Positions 16,468-24,544 are shown, counted from the stretch's first letter. The stretch: DNA of 64,000 bases from Sphaerotilus sulfidivorans (GCF_013426975.1 NZ_JACCPY010000005.1:62001-126000); one strand, 5' to 3'. Translations and numbers: made by a program. The notes: a model not told the origin generated them from the sequence alone.

Positions 16468-19168
16468 CCACCAGCTTGAAGTCCGGATCCTCGGGGAAGG
16501 GCCGGACCTCGTAGCCCAGGCCACGCATCAGACGCAGCATGTTGGGGTTGTTCGCCAGCACCAGGCCCTCGATGTGGGCCAGGCCCTTGTCGCGGGCGAA
16601 GTCCTCGATCGACAGCATCAGCCGCGAGCCCAGGCCCTGACCCTTGTAGTCGTCCGACACCACCAGCGAGAACTCGCAGGTCGTCTGGTCCGGATTGGTG
16701 ATGTAGCGCGACACGCCAATGATCTTCTCGGTCTCGACGAACTCGCCGTCCTCGCCCAGCACCCGGTCGGTGTGCACCGCCACCAGCGCCATCTCGCGGT
16801 CGTAGTCGATCAGCGTGTAGCGCGCCAGCATGCGCGCGGGCAGCTCGTGCATCGCGCTGGCAAAGCGGAAATAGCGGCTCTCCTCCGACAGCCCGCGGGT
16901 GAAGGCCTGCAGCATGTCGGCATCGTCCGGGCGGATCGGCCGGATGGTGTAGAGGTCGCCGCCCTTCATCGGCCACTCGCGCTCGTAGCGACTCGGGTAG
17001 GGCAGGATCGCCAGGTGCTGGTAGTCGCGCGCGGTCGGGCCAGCATGGTCGATGACGATGCGCGCATCCACCGCGACCGCGCCGCTCTCGTCGACGATGA
17101 TCGGGTTGATGTCCATCTCGCGCAGCTGCGGCAGCTCGCAGACCATCTCGGACACCCGCAGCAGGATCTGCTCGACCGCCTCGAGATCGACCGCCGGCGC
17201 GCCGCGCCACTCGCCCAGCATCGTGGCGATGCGGGCCCGCTCGATCAGCCGGTGGGCGAGGAACTGGTTCAGCGGTGGAAGTTCCATCGCACGGTCGGCG
17301 ATCAGCTCGATCATCGTGCCGCCGGCGCCGAAGGTGATGACCGGGCCGAAGGGATCGTCGGTGGTCAGGCCGATGAAGATCTCGCGCCCGCGCCGCTTGG
17401 CCGCCATCGGCTGGATGGTCACGCCGTTGATGCGCGCCTTGGGCTGCACCCGGCGCACCGCGGCGAGCATGTCGTTGAAGACGTCGCGCACCTGCGCGGC
17501 GGTCGAGATGTTCAGTGCCACACCCTGCACGTCGGACTTGTGGCTGATGTCGGGCGAGTCGATCTTCAGCGCCACCGGATAGCCGAGCTGGCTGGCGATC
17601 AGCATCGCCTCGCCGGCGGTGCGCGCCAGCATGGTGCGGGTGACCGGGATGTGATAGGCCGCCAGCAGGGCCTTCGACTCCATCTCGGTGAGCACCTTGC
17701 GCCGCTCGGCCAGCACGCTCTCGATCAGCAGCCGCGCGCCCTCGGTGTCGGGCGTGGCCAGCTGCGACAGCGGCGGCGGCGTCTGCTGCAGCAGCTGCTG
17801 GTTCTGGTAGAAGTTCGCGACGTTGGCGAAGGCGTCCACCGCCGCCTCCGGCGTGCGGAAGGTCGGGATCAGCGCGCTGTTGAGCTTGACGCGCGCATCG
17901 CGCACCCGCTCGTCGCCCATCCAGCAGGTCAGCACCGGCTTGGCCATGTGGTGGATGTGGTCGCAGACCACCTGCGCCACGCCGTCCGGATCGCTGTCGA
18001 GCTTGGGGCTGTAGATCACCAGCACGCCGTGCACCGAGCGGTCCTTCGCACAGGCCAGCAGCGCGGCCTTGAACTGCGCCGGCGTGGCTTCCTCGCCCAG
18101 GTCGATGACCGACTCCAGCGTGGCATGCGGCGCCAGCGCCGGCGCCAGCTCGGTGCGGCCGGTGTCGACCAGCCGGGCCACATCCAGGCCGACCTCGTTG
18201 GCCCGGTCGGCCGCCAGCACCGCCGGCCCGCCGCCATTGGTGACGATCGCCAGCCCCTTGCCGACCGGCTTGTAGCGCGAGGCCAGGCACTTGGCGGCCG
18301 AGAACAGCTGCGTGAACGAGCGCACCCGCACCACGCCGGCGCGGCGCAGCGCCGCCTCGAAGACATCGTCCGATCCCACGATCGAGGCCGAATGCGTCAG
18401 CGCGGCGGTCGAGCCCGCCGGCTGGCGACCAGCCTTCATCACGACGACCGGCTTGGCGAAGGCCGCCGCACGCAGCGCGCTCATGAAGCGCCGCGCGTCA
18501 TGGATGCCCTCCATGTAGACCAGGATGCTCTGGGTGGCGGCATCGTTGGCCAGGAAGTCCAGCACCTGCGGCAGATCGACGGCGGTGTTGGCGCCCAGCG
18601 AAACGACGGTGGAGAAGCCCACCGCATTGCGCGCGGCCCAGTCCAGGATGGATGCGGTCAGCGCACCCGACTGGCACACCAGCCCGAGCGGCCCTGGCGC
18701 CGCGAGCCGGCCGGCAACACTGGCGTTGAGCTTGAGCAGCGGGCGCTGGAAGCCCAGCGAGTTCGGCCCGAGCAGGTGCATGCCATGCCGGCGCGCGATG
18801 TCATGCAGCTCGCCGCACAGCGGACCCGGCAGGCCGGTGGACAGCACCAGCGCCGCCCGGCAGCGGATGCGTCCTGCAATTTCCACTGCTGCGGCGATGC
18901 GCTCATGCGGCAGCGCGATGATGGCCAGATCGGCACGCGAGTGCGCCAGATCCGACAGCGTGCCGGTCATCTCGATGTCGAGAAAGTTCAGCGAGCCGCC
19001 GAAACCGCCCGCGCGCAGCTCCGCCAGCATCGTGCGCGTCAGCGCCGGCGCCTCTTCGAGGTGATCGGGATGGCCCGCAAAGACGACGATCGACTTCGGG
19101 GCGAACAGGGGGGTCAGGAAGTGGTGGTCCACAGGACAGCCTGCGTGGTGGGGGGCAACGCGCAGCAT
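16454..19168 (-). CDS. Pat-like acyl-CoA synthetase (NDP-forming) / GNAT acetyltransferase fusion
   Basis: The 904-residue product has an NDP-forming acyl-CoA synthetase body: CoA-binding domain (about 15-150, APKSIVVFAG), succinyl-CoA-ligase-like domains (~160-450, HTSASIVG-like segment TAALTHSASIVGSDDVF with the probable phospho-His), an ATP-grasp region (~480-720, GYPVALKIDSPDISHKSDVQGV) and a C-terminal GNAT domain (~745-900, SDDYKGQGLGSRLM). This is the architecture of the protein lysine acetyltransferase Pat/PatZ, which acetylates acyl-CoA synthetases and other enzymes. The order is that of enteric Pat. ATG 19168 is chosen; a GTG a few codons later is possible because no Shine-Dalgarno marks the start. 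Confidence 0.87.
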   Translation of the reverse strand: MLRVAPHHAGCPVDHHFLTPLFAPKSIVVFAGHPDHLEEAPALTRTMLAELRAGGFGGSLNFLDIEMTGTLSDLAHSRADLAIIALPHERIAAAVEIAGRIRCRAALVLSTGLPGPLCGELHDIARRHGMHLLGPNSLGFQRPLLKLNASVAGRLAAPGPLGLVCQSGALTASILDWAARNAVGFSTVVSLGANTAVDLPQVLDFLANDAATQSILVYMEGIHDARRFMSALRAAAFAKPVVVMKAGRQPAGSTAALTHSASIVGSDDVFEAALRRAGVVRVRSFTQLFSAAKCLASRYKPVGKGLAIVTNGGGPAVLAADRANEVGLDVARLVDTGRTELAPALAPHATLESVIDLGEEATPAQFKAALLACAKDRSVHGVLVIYSPKLDSDPDGVAQVVCDHIHHMAKPVLTCWMGDERVRDARVKLNSALIPTFRTPEAAVDAFANVANFYQNQQLLQQTPPPLSQLATPDTEGARLLIESVLAERRKVLTEMESKALLAAYHIPVTRTMLARTAGEAMLIASQLGYPVALKIDSPDISHKSDVQGVALNISTAAQVRDVFNDMLAAVRRVQPKARINGVTIQPMAAKRRGREIFIGLTTDDPFGPVITFGAGGTMIELIADRAMELPPLNQFLAHRLIERARIATMLGEWRGAPAVDLEAVEQILLRVSEMVCELPQLREMDINPIIVDESGAVAVDARIVIDHAGPTARDYQHLAILPYPSRYEREWPMKGGDLYTIRPIRPDDADMLQAFTRGLSEESRYFRFASAMHELPARMLARYTLIDYDREMALVAVHTDRVLGEDGEFVETEKIIGVSRYITNPDQTTCEFSLVVSDDYKGQGLGSRLMLSIEDFARDKGLAHIEGLVLANNPNMLRLMRGLGYEVRPFPEDPDFKLVVRAL

Positions 19169-19255
19169 ACGGCAGGCACTTGCCGGGAACGGTGCAGGGG
19201 GGCGGAGATTTGCGCTGGGACAAGGCCCCCGATGCAATTCGGCATTCGACCGCGG

Positions 19256-19285
19256 AGTTGTCCACAGGCCAGCCTGTGGACAACT
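19256..19285. repeat. Perfect 30-bp palindrome of two DnaA-box-like repeats
   Basis: TTGTCCACA (19258) and TGTGGACAA (19275) face each other in a perfect inverted repeat with 14-bp arms AGTTGTCCACAGGC and GCCTGTGGACAACT around CA. It is intergenic, between the Pat-like gene start and the terminator after LivJ. Confidence 0.85.
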
Positions 19286-19304
19286 TCGTGCCGCCAGCGC
19301 CATG

Positions 19305-19325
19305 AAAAAGGGGGCCGAAGCCCCC
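19305..19325 (-). terminator. Intrinsic terminator downstream of LivJ
   Basis: On the minus strand GGGGGC-TTCG-GCCCCC is followed by five T residues, a classic tetraloop hairpin plus T-run. It lies about 75 bp beyond the stop of the LivJ gene at 19400 and before the Pat-like start. Confidence 0.85.
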
Positions 19326-19399
19326 CCCCGTTGTCGTTGTCGTTGCTGTTGCCGTGACCGCTGCGGACCGAGATCCGCCCGACACCGACAGTGCGACGT

Positions 19400-20542
19400 T
19401 CAGCGCACCACCGCGATCTGCTCGCGGTTGCCGCCCTTGTAGGTGAACATCGTCAGCGCACCGTTCTTGATGTCGCCCTTCTCGTCGAAGGTGATCGTGC
19501 CGGTCACGCCCTTGTAGCCCGTCGTCTTGGCCAGCACCGGCAGGTACTTGACCGGATCGCTCGAGCCGGCCTTCTCCATCGCCGCCACCAGCACGTTCAC
19601 CGAGTCGTACACATACGGCGCGTAGATCTGCACGTCGGCGTTGAACTTCGTCTTGAAGCGGGCCTTGAACTCGTCCATGCCCTTCTTCTGCTCGCCTTCG
19701 ACACCGCCGGCCTCGGCGCACACCACCTGGCTGTCGTCCATCGCGCCGCCCGACAGCTTGGGCAGCTCGCCCGAGCAGATGCCGTCGCCGCCCATGAACT
19801 TCGCCTTGATGCCCAGCTGCTTCATCTGGCGGATCATCGGGCCCGCCACCGCGTCCATGCCGCCGAAGAACACGATGTCCGGCTTCTTCGCCTTCAGGTT
19901 GGTCAGGATCGCGGTGAAGTCCGTCGCCTTGTCGTTGGTGAACTCGCGCGCCACCGTCTTGCCGCCTGCGGCCTTCACGCCCTTCTCGAACTCGTCGGCC
20001 ACGCCCTGGCCGTAGGCGGTGCGGTCATCGATCACCGCGATCGACTTGCCCTTGAGCTGCGTCACCGCGTACTTGCCCAGCGTGCCGCCCAGATGCACGT
20101 CGTCCGCCACCAGACGGAAGGTCGTCTTGAAGCCCTGGCGGGTGTACTTCGGGTTCGTCGCCGACGGCGACACCTGCGGAATGCCCGCGTCGCTGTAGAT
20201 CTTCGACGCCGGGATCGAGGTGCCCGAGTTCAGGTGGCCCACCACGCCGGCGACCTTCGAGTCCACCAGCTTCTGGGCTGCGGCCGTGCCCTGCTTCGGA
20301 TCGCCACCGTCGTCCTCGGCCAGCAGCTCGAACTTCACCTTCTTGCCGCCGATCGTCACGCCCTTGGCATTGAGCTCGTCCACGGCCATGCGCGCGCCGT
20401 TCTCGTTGTCCTTGCCCAGGTGCGCGATGCCGCCGCTCGTCGGGCCCACATGGCCGATCTTGACCACTTCCTGGGCCGAGGCAGTGCCTGCGGTAGCCAG
20501 CAGCGCCAGGCCAGCGAGAGCGACATTGAGCTTGTGATTCAT
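19400..20542 (-). CDS. Branched-chain amino acid ABC transporter substrate-binding protein, LivJ family
   Basis: The 380-residue product has a signal peptide (MNHKLNVALAGLALLATAGTASAQ) and the periplasmic Leu/Ile/Val-binding fold, with GHVGPTSGGIAHLGKDNENGARMAVDELN, DDGGDPKQGTAAAQKLV, NSGTSIPASKIYSDAGIPQVSPSATNP and DDRTAYGQGV. It captures branched-chain amino acids or related ligands for a Liv-type importer. No permease or ATPase genes are adjacent, so it must work with components elsewhere. A strong terminator follows. Its upstream gap is the 610-bp region with an origin-like arrangement, so the promoter of this gene may lie in or beside it. Confidence 0.93.
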   Translation of the reverse strand: MNHKLNVALAGLALLATAGTASAQEVVKIGHVGPTSGGIAHLGKDNENGARMAVDELNAKGVTIGGKKVKFELLAEDDGGDPKQGTAAAQKLVDSKVAGVVGHLNSGTSIPASKIYSDAGIPQVSPSATNPKYTRQGFKTTFRLVADDVHLGGTLGKYAVTQLKGKSIAVIDDRTAYGQGVADEFEKGVKAAGGKTVAREFTNDKATDFTAILTNLKAKKPDIVFFGGMDAVAGPMIRQMKQLGIKAKFMGGDGICSGELPKLSGGAMDDSQVVCAEAGGVEGEQKKGMDEFKARFKTKFNADVQIYAPYVYDSVNVLVAAMEKAGSSDPVKYLPVLAKTTGYKGVTGTITFDEKGDIKNGALTMFTYKGGNREQIAVVR

Positions 20543-20748
20543 CTGGAAGTCTCCGCGAAAGAAGTGAAGCGAGAAACGTGAGTTGGAGCCCGTGTGCTTT
20601 CAAGATGTGTGCCAGCCATCTGCCTGTGCCATGGGCTCGGCCGTGTCCAGTCCTCTTTCCTCAAGACCTGTCTTTGGCTGTTCCTGGATGTTCTGGCTCT
20701 TCCGGGGATGCCGCCACGCTCTTCCTTCCCGATCTTCTCCCCGAAAAA

Positions 20749-21070
20749 GTTATCCCTGTCTTCTTATGTATTTATAAGTAGTACATAGTAGTAGAGGGCG
20801 CTCTTTTCTGTGGAGAACTCATGTTTTCCTTTTGAAATCAACGACTTGAGTCATGGATAACTCTGTGGAGGACCCTGGGGATTGCGGTGGACAGAAAGAG
20901 AGCAACTTCGGAAGGCCCCGTGTTTTCCCGAGTTGTTCATGTGCTGTCCCCTGCTTGCTCACAGACTTGTCCCCAGGCTGGGGCATGAACCGCTGATGTG
21001 CGTGAGACATCTCACGAATCTGCCATTTCAGGAAAGTTGTCCACAGCTTTTTATCCACAGCGGTGGACAA
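20749..21070. other. Candidate replication-origin-like element
   Basis: Read on the minus strand, a DnaA-box-like TTCTCCACA (20817-20809) is followed by a GC-containing spacer (20808-20795), a run of CTA-type trinucleotides CTACTACTATGTACTACTT (20794-20776) and an AT-rich stretch (20775-20760). This order, box then GC spacer then DnaA-trio then AT-rich duplex, matches the basal unwinding system known from Bacillus subtilis oriC. Toward the SET gene the region holds TTGTCCCCA (20967, one mismatch), TTGTCCACA (21037), the consensus box TTATCCACA (21051) and GGTGGACAA (21062, one mismatch). No dnaA, dnaN, gyrB, parAB or rnpA gene is in the window, so chromosomal-origin identity is inference. Confidence 0.5.
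21037..21070. repeat. Cluster of three DnaA-box-like sites
   Basis: TTGTCCACA at 21037, TTATCCACA (perfect consensus) at 21051 and GGTGGACAA (one mismatch, reverse orientation) at 21062 lie within 34 bp upstream of the SET gene. Confidence 0.85.
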
Positions 21071-21152
21071 CTCGGCCTGCAGCTCGCCTGAGGGCCGGCG
21101 GGCCGGTCGGCTACCCGTACCATCGCGGCTTCAGTCGATCGGGGAACCGTCC

Positions 21153-21572
21153 ATGGGCAAGCCTGCCAACCCTCAGAAGTACGCCGTCATCAATGCCCCG
21201 AGCCGGATCGATGGCACCGGCGCCTTTGCCGCCGAACCGATCCCACCGGGACGCAAGATCGGCGAGATCCGGGGTGAGGCCATCAGCGTCCAGGAAGCCC
21301 GCGAACGGGTGAAGAACGTCGATCGCATCATGATGGTGGAGATTTCCGACCGGAAGGCGATCGATGCCTCAAGATCGCTCGATCCGCTGCGCTTCACGAA
21401 CCACTGCTGCCGCCCCAATGCGGTGCTTCGCATCCGTCAGGGGCGGGTCGAGATCCATTCGATGCGACAGATCGAAGAGGGCGACGAGATCACCTGCGAC
21501 TATGGCGAGACGCACCACGAGGGCGGGATGACCTGCCACTGCGGCGTGCCCGGCTGTGTGGGCAAGCTGTGA
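21153..21572 (+). CDS. SET-domain protein
   Basis: The 139-residue protein is a minimal SET domain. GTGAFAAEPIPPGRKIGEIRG resembles the N-terminal SET strand, RFTNHCCRPNAVLR the NHSCxPN-type motif and EEGDEITCDYG the catalytic Tyr region, followed by a Cys-rich post-SET-like end (CHCGVPGCVG). Eukaryotic relatives are lysine methyltransferases; small bacterial SET proteins are thought to methylate proteins but few are characterised. ATG 21153 is chosen because the SET fold begins within 20 residues; an upstream frame to 21063 would start inside a DnaA-box repeat. No clear Shine-Dalgarno is seen. It lies alone beside the origin-like region. Confidence 0.85.
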   Translation: MGKPANPQKYAVINAPSRIDGTGAFAAEPIPPGRKIGEIRGEAISVQEARERVKNVDRIMMVEISDRKAIDASRSLDPLRFTNHCCRPNAVLRIRQGRVEIHSMRQIEEGDEITCDYGETHHEGGMTCHCGVPGCVGKL

Positions 21573-21578
21573 ACAACC

Positions 21579-21633
21579 GGTGAGGAAGCAGTGAAGAAGC
21601 GGTGAGGAAACGGTGAGGAAACGGTGAGCAAGC
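21579..21633 (+). repeat. Five tandem 11-bp repeats
   Basis: Five head-to-tail units of consensus GGTGAGGAAAC start at 21579, 21590, 21601, 21612 and 21623, the third and fourth being identical. They begin just after the SET gene stop and lie between convergent genes, outside any supported coding frame. Confidence 0.85.
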
Positions 21634-21663
21634 GGCTCCGATCTGTGGAGATCGGGCGCAGAT

Positions 21664-21683
21664 CCGGTGGACAAGTCCACCGG
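21664..21683. terminator. Palindrome between SET and fadD-like genes
   Basis: CCGGTGGAC-AA-GTCCACCGG is a perfect inverted repeat with 9-bp arms located between the stop codons of two convergent genes. Without a T-run it is only a possible transcription-stop or protein-binding site. Its core GGTGGACAA is one mismatch from the DnaA-box-like repeat. Confidence 0.35.
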
Positions 21684-21688
21684 AAGGT

Positions 21689-23401
21689 TCAAGGCGCGGT
21701 GCTGCGGGCCGAGTCGCGCAGCTCGCGCCTGAGGATCTTGCCGACATTGCTCTTGGGCAGCTCGTCGCGGAACTCGATCTGGCGCGGGCACTTGTAGGCG
21801 GTGAGATGGCGCCGGCAGTGCTCGGCGATTTCGGTCTCCGACAGCGCGGGGTCGCTGCGCACCACGCACAGCCGCACCGCCTCGCCGCTGTGCGCGTCGG
21901 GCACGCCGAAGGCGGCGCATTCGAGCACCCCGGGATGCTGGCTGACGACCTGCTCGATCTCGGTCGGATAGACGTTGAAGCCGGACACCAGGATCATGTC
22001 CTTCTTGCGGTCGACGATGCGCACCTGGCCGTCGGGCGACATCACGCCGATGTCGCCGGAGCGGAAGAAGCCGTCGGCGCTCATGACCTTGGCGGTCTCG
22101 TCGGGGCGCTGCCAGTAGCCGGCCATGACCTGCGGGCCGCGGATGCAGATCTCGCCGGCCTGGCCGAAGGGCAGGTCGCGGCCCTCGTCGTCGCGGATGG
22201 TGATGTCGGTCGAGGGCACCGGCAGGCCGATGGTGCCGGTGAAGGTCTTCAGGTCGAGCCGGTTGGCGGTGGCCACCGGCGAGGTCTCCGACAGCCCATA
22301 GCCCTCGGCGACCGGGCAGCCGGTGACCTGCAGCCATTTCTCGGCGGTGGCCTGCTGCACTGCCATGCCGCCGCCGTTGCTGACCACCAGCGCCGAGAAG
22401 TCGAGCCGCGCGAAGGCAGGATCGTGGGCCAGCGCGTTGAACAGCGTGTTGACCGCCGGGAACATGTGGAAGCGCTGGCCGCGCAGCGCGCCCACCAGCG
22501 CCTTCAGGTCGCGCGGGTTCGGGATCAGGATCAGCCGAACCCCCATGCGCACGCCGAAGAAGAAGGACAGGGTCAGCGCGAAGATGTGATAGAGCGGCAG
22601 CGCGCACACCCCGGTGAGCTGCTGCGCGCCGAAGCTGCGGAACTGCGGCGAGAACCAGGCCTCGCACTGGCGCACATTGGCCACCACATGGCGGTGCAGC
22701 AGCACCGCGCCCTTGGACACCCCGGTGGTGCCGCCGGTGTACTGAAGAAAGGCGATGTCGTCGGGCCGCACCTGCACCGGGCTGCGGTGCTGGCCGCGCG
22801 CCGAGCGCAGCGCCGGCCGCCAGCGGCTGACGCTGCGACCGTCCTCCAGCGGCAGCTCGAAGGCCGGCACCATCTTGCGCACATGGCGCACCGCAAAATC
22901 GATCAGCCGACCCTTCCAGGCCGGCAGCATGTCGCCGGTGGAGGTCAGCAGCACATGGCGAACCGCGGTGCGCTCGATCACCTGCTGCAGCGTCGCGGCG
23001 AAGTTCTCCAGCAGCACGATCACTTCCGCACCGGCATCGCGCAGCTGGTGCTCGAGCTCGCGCGGGGTGTAGAGCGGGTTGACATTGACCACGATGCCGC
23101 CGGCGCGCAGCACCGCGGTGATCGCGACCATGTACTGCGGCAGATTGGGCATCATCAGCGCCACCCGGGTGCCCGGCACCACGCCGTGGCGCTGCAGCCA
23201 GACGGTCAGCGCCTCGGCCTCCCGGTCCAGATGGGCGAAGCCGCTGCTCTCGCCAAGAAAGACCGCCGCCGGCCGGGCCGCATGGCGGCGCAGGCCGTCA
23301 TCGAGCAGGTCGACCAGCGTGCCGGCATCGCTCAGGTCGATCTCGGCGGGCACGCCGGGCGGATAGTGGGCCAGCCAGGGGCGGGGCAGGGCGGTGCTCA
23401 T
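21689..23401 (-). CDS. Long-chain fatty-acid-CoA ligase (FadD-like)
   Basis: The 570-residue protein is an acyl-adenylate-forming ligase that activates fatty acids to acyl-CoA at the inner membrane face. The AMP-binding P-loop is LQYTGGTTGVSKGAVLLHRHVVAN, followed by the VAEGYGLSETSPV motif and the C-terminal hinge and lysine region RSGDIGVMSPDGQVRIVDRKKDMILVSGFNVYPTEIE ... ELPKSNVGKILRREL. Length and motifs match FadD. ATG 23401 is preceded by GGAGGAG with about 5 bases of spacing, a strong Shine-Dalgarno, so longer upstream frames are rejected. It is divergent from the lipase-like gene, so the two may share lipid-related regulation, but this is inference. Confidence 0.9.
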   Translation of the reverse strand: MSTALPRPWLAHYPPGVPAEIDLSDAGTLVDLLDDGLRRHAARPAAVFLGESSGFAHLDREAEALTVWLQRHGVVPGTRVALMMPNLPQYMVAITAVLRAGGIVVNVNPLYTPRELEHQLRDAGAEVIVLLENFAATLQQVIERTAVRHVLLTSTGDMLPAWKGRLIDFAVRHVRKMVPAFELPLEDGRSVSRWRPALRSARGQHRSPVQVRPDDIAFLQYTGGTTGVSKGAVLLHRHVVANVRQCEAWFSPQFRSFGAQQLTGVCALPLYHIFALTLSFFFGVRMGVRLILIPNPRDLKALVGALRGQRFHMFPAVNTLFNALAHDPAFARLDFSALVVSNGGGMAVQQATAEKWLQVTGCPVAEGYGLSETSPVATANRLDLKTFTGTIGLPVPSTDITIRDDEGRDLPFGQAGEICIRGPQVMAGYWQRPDETAKVMSADGFFRSGDIGVMSPDGQVRIVDRKKDMILVSGFNVYPTEIEQVVSQHPGVLECAAFGVPDAHSGEAVRLCVVRSDPALSETEIAEHCRRHLTAYKCPRQIEFRDELPKSNVGKILRRELRDSARSTAP

Positions 23402-23565
23402 GGAACTCCTCCGGAGCCGGGGTCGGCGATGTGGGCCGGATTGTTCGGTGCCCCGGAACCGCGGCGTCTCCGGGCTTGCCCGGAGGCGAGCGGTGGCCTG
23501 TCCCTTCAGTGACAGGCGCCTCGCGGCATCATGTCCGCCACGCACGCAACGACGGGAGGCGCAAG

Positions 23566-24465
23566 GTGCTGGCGATCGGACTGGGACTGGGGCTGCTGCT
23601 GATGGCCGGCGTGCTGGCGGGGGTGCTGGCGGGCCTGCTGCCGTGGCCGCTGCTGCTGCTGCCGCTGCTCCATCCGCTGGCCCTGCTGGCCGAGATGCTG
23701 ATGGCCGCCGCGCTGCACCGGGGCGATGCGCTGGCGCGGCCACCCTGGCGGGAACGCTGGCGCGCCTGGGCGGCAGAGACCGGCTGCTCGAGCCGGCTGT
23801 TCCTGCGCGAGCAGATGCTGCGCGAACACCGCTGGCCGGATGCGCAGGCCGCCGCGCCGGGCGTTCGCGGCGTCTTGCTGATCCACGGCCACCTCTGCAA
23901 CCGCGGCGTCTGGAACGACTGGCAGCCCGGGCTGCGCGCGCTGGGCGTGCCGGTGATCGCGCCCAGCCTGGAGCCGCTCTTCGTGTCGATCGACCAGCAC
24001 GCGCCGGTGATCGACGCGGCCATCCGCCGGCTCGAGGCGCTGACCGGACAGGCGCCGCTGGTGGTCTGCCACAGCATGGGCGGACTGGTGCTGCGGGCCT
24101 GGTGGCGCGCCCAGGTGCAGGCCGGTGCGACGCCGCAGGCCGTCAGTGCACGTGTCGCCGGGGTCATCACCGTCGGCACGCCGCATCGCGGCACCTGGCT
24201 GGCCCGCTTCGGCCTGCGCCCGAATGTTCGCCAGATGCGCCTGGACAGCGACTGGCTGCGGGCGCTGGCCGCGGCCGAGACACCGGCCTGGCGGGCGCGC
24301 TTCCTGTGCGTGCGCAGCGACTGCGACACCATCGTCTTTCCGCCGCGCTGCGCGCTGCTGGAGGACGCGCCGGCGCTCACGCTGCCTTCGCGCGGCCATC
24401 TCGAGCTGCTCGACGACCCGATTCTTCGCCGGCAGGTCGAGCAGGCGCTGCGCGCACGGACATGA
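23566..24465 (+). CDS. Membrane-anchored alpha/beta hydrolase, lipase-like
   Basis: GTG 23566 follows GGGAGG by 6 bases and gives 299 residues. The N-terminus has two strongly hydrophobic segments (residues 1-25 and about 26-50), then an alpha/beta hydrolase with GVLLIHGHLCNRGVW (oxyanion-hole His-Gly), the nucleophile elbow VVCHSMGGLV and late residues SDCDTIVFP and SRGHLELLDD that can supply the acid and His. It resembles triacylglycerol lipase and PGAP1-like hydrolases with the nucleophile probably facing the periplasm; the substrate is unproven. It is divergent from the fadD-like gene, which would suit release and activation of fatty acids. Confidence 0.85.
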   Translation: MLAIGLGLGLLLMAGVLAGVLAGLLPWPLLLLPLLHPLALLAEMLMAAALHRGDALARPPWRERWRAWAAETGCSSRLFLREQMLREHRWPDAQAAAPGVRGVLLIHGHLCNRGVWNDWQPGLRALGVPVIAPSLEPLFVSIDQHAPVIDAAIRRLEALTGQAPLVVCHSMGGLVLRAWWRAQVQAGATPQAVSARVAGVITVGTPHRGTWLARFGLRPNVRQMRLDSDWLRALAAAETPAWRARFLCVRSDCDTIVFPPRCALLEDAPALTLPSRGHLELLDDPILRRQVEQALRART

Positions 24466-24544
24466 TGCACGGGCCCGGACCGTGGTACTGTGTGGTTCAG
24501 GTCGGATTCAGGATGGTCCGCACCGGAACTGCAATCATCGAACG

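Larger units (their letters stand above)
20543..21152. other. 610-bp intergenic region without a credible gene
   Basis: Between the LivJ start and the SET gene I see no supported gene; several short overlapping frames at 20578-20788 and 20882-21091 have no ribosome binding site or recognisable product. The region is AT-richer than its surroundings, especially 20740-20870, and carries the origin-like arrangement and box cluster annotated separately. It must also contain promoters of both flanking genes. Confidence 0.6.

Noticed and set aside
16574-19357. 927-codon plus-strand frame opposite the Pat-like gene
   Set aside because: Antisense to a gene whose synthetase and GNAT motifs are complete; composition is His/Arg/Gln-rich and no family is visible.
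20578-21091. Several short overlapping frames in the LivJ-SET intergenic region
   Set aside because: They overlap each other in different phases, lack ribosome binding sites and show no family resemblance; the region is better explained as regulatory or origin-like.
23468-23485. CTCCGGGC-TT-GCCCGGAG hairpin upstream of the lipase-like gene
   Set aside because: Although perfect for 8 bp, it has only a two-base loop and no T-run, and lies in the divergent promoter gap; no specific role can be supported.
21806-23512. 568-codon plus-strand frame opposite the fadD-like gene
   Set aside because: Antisense to a gene with a strong Shine-Dalgarno and all AMP-ligase motifs.
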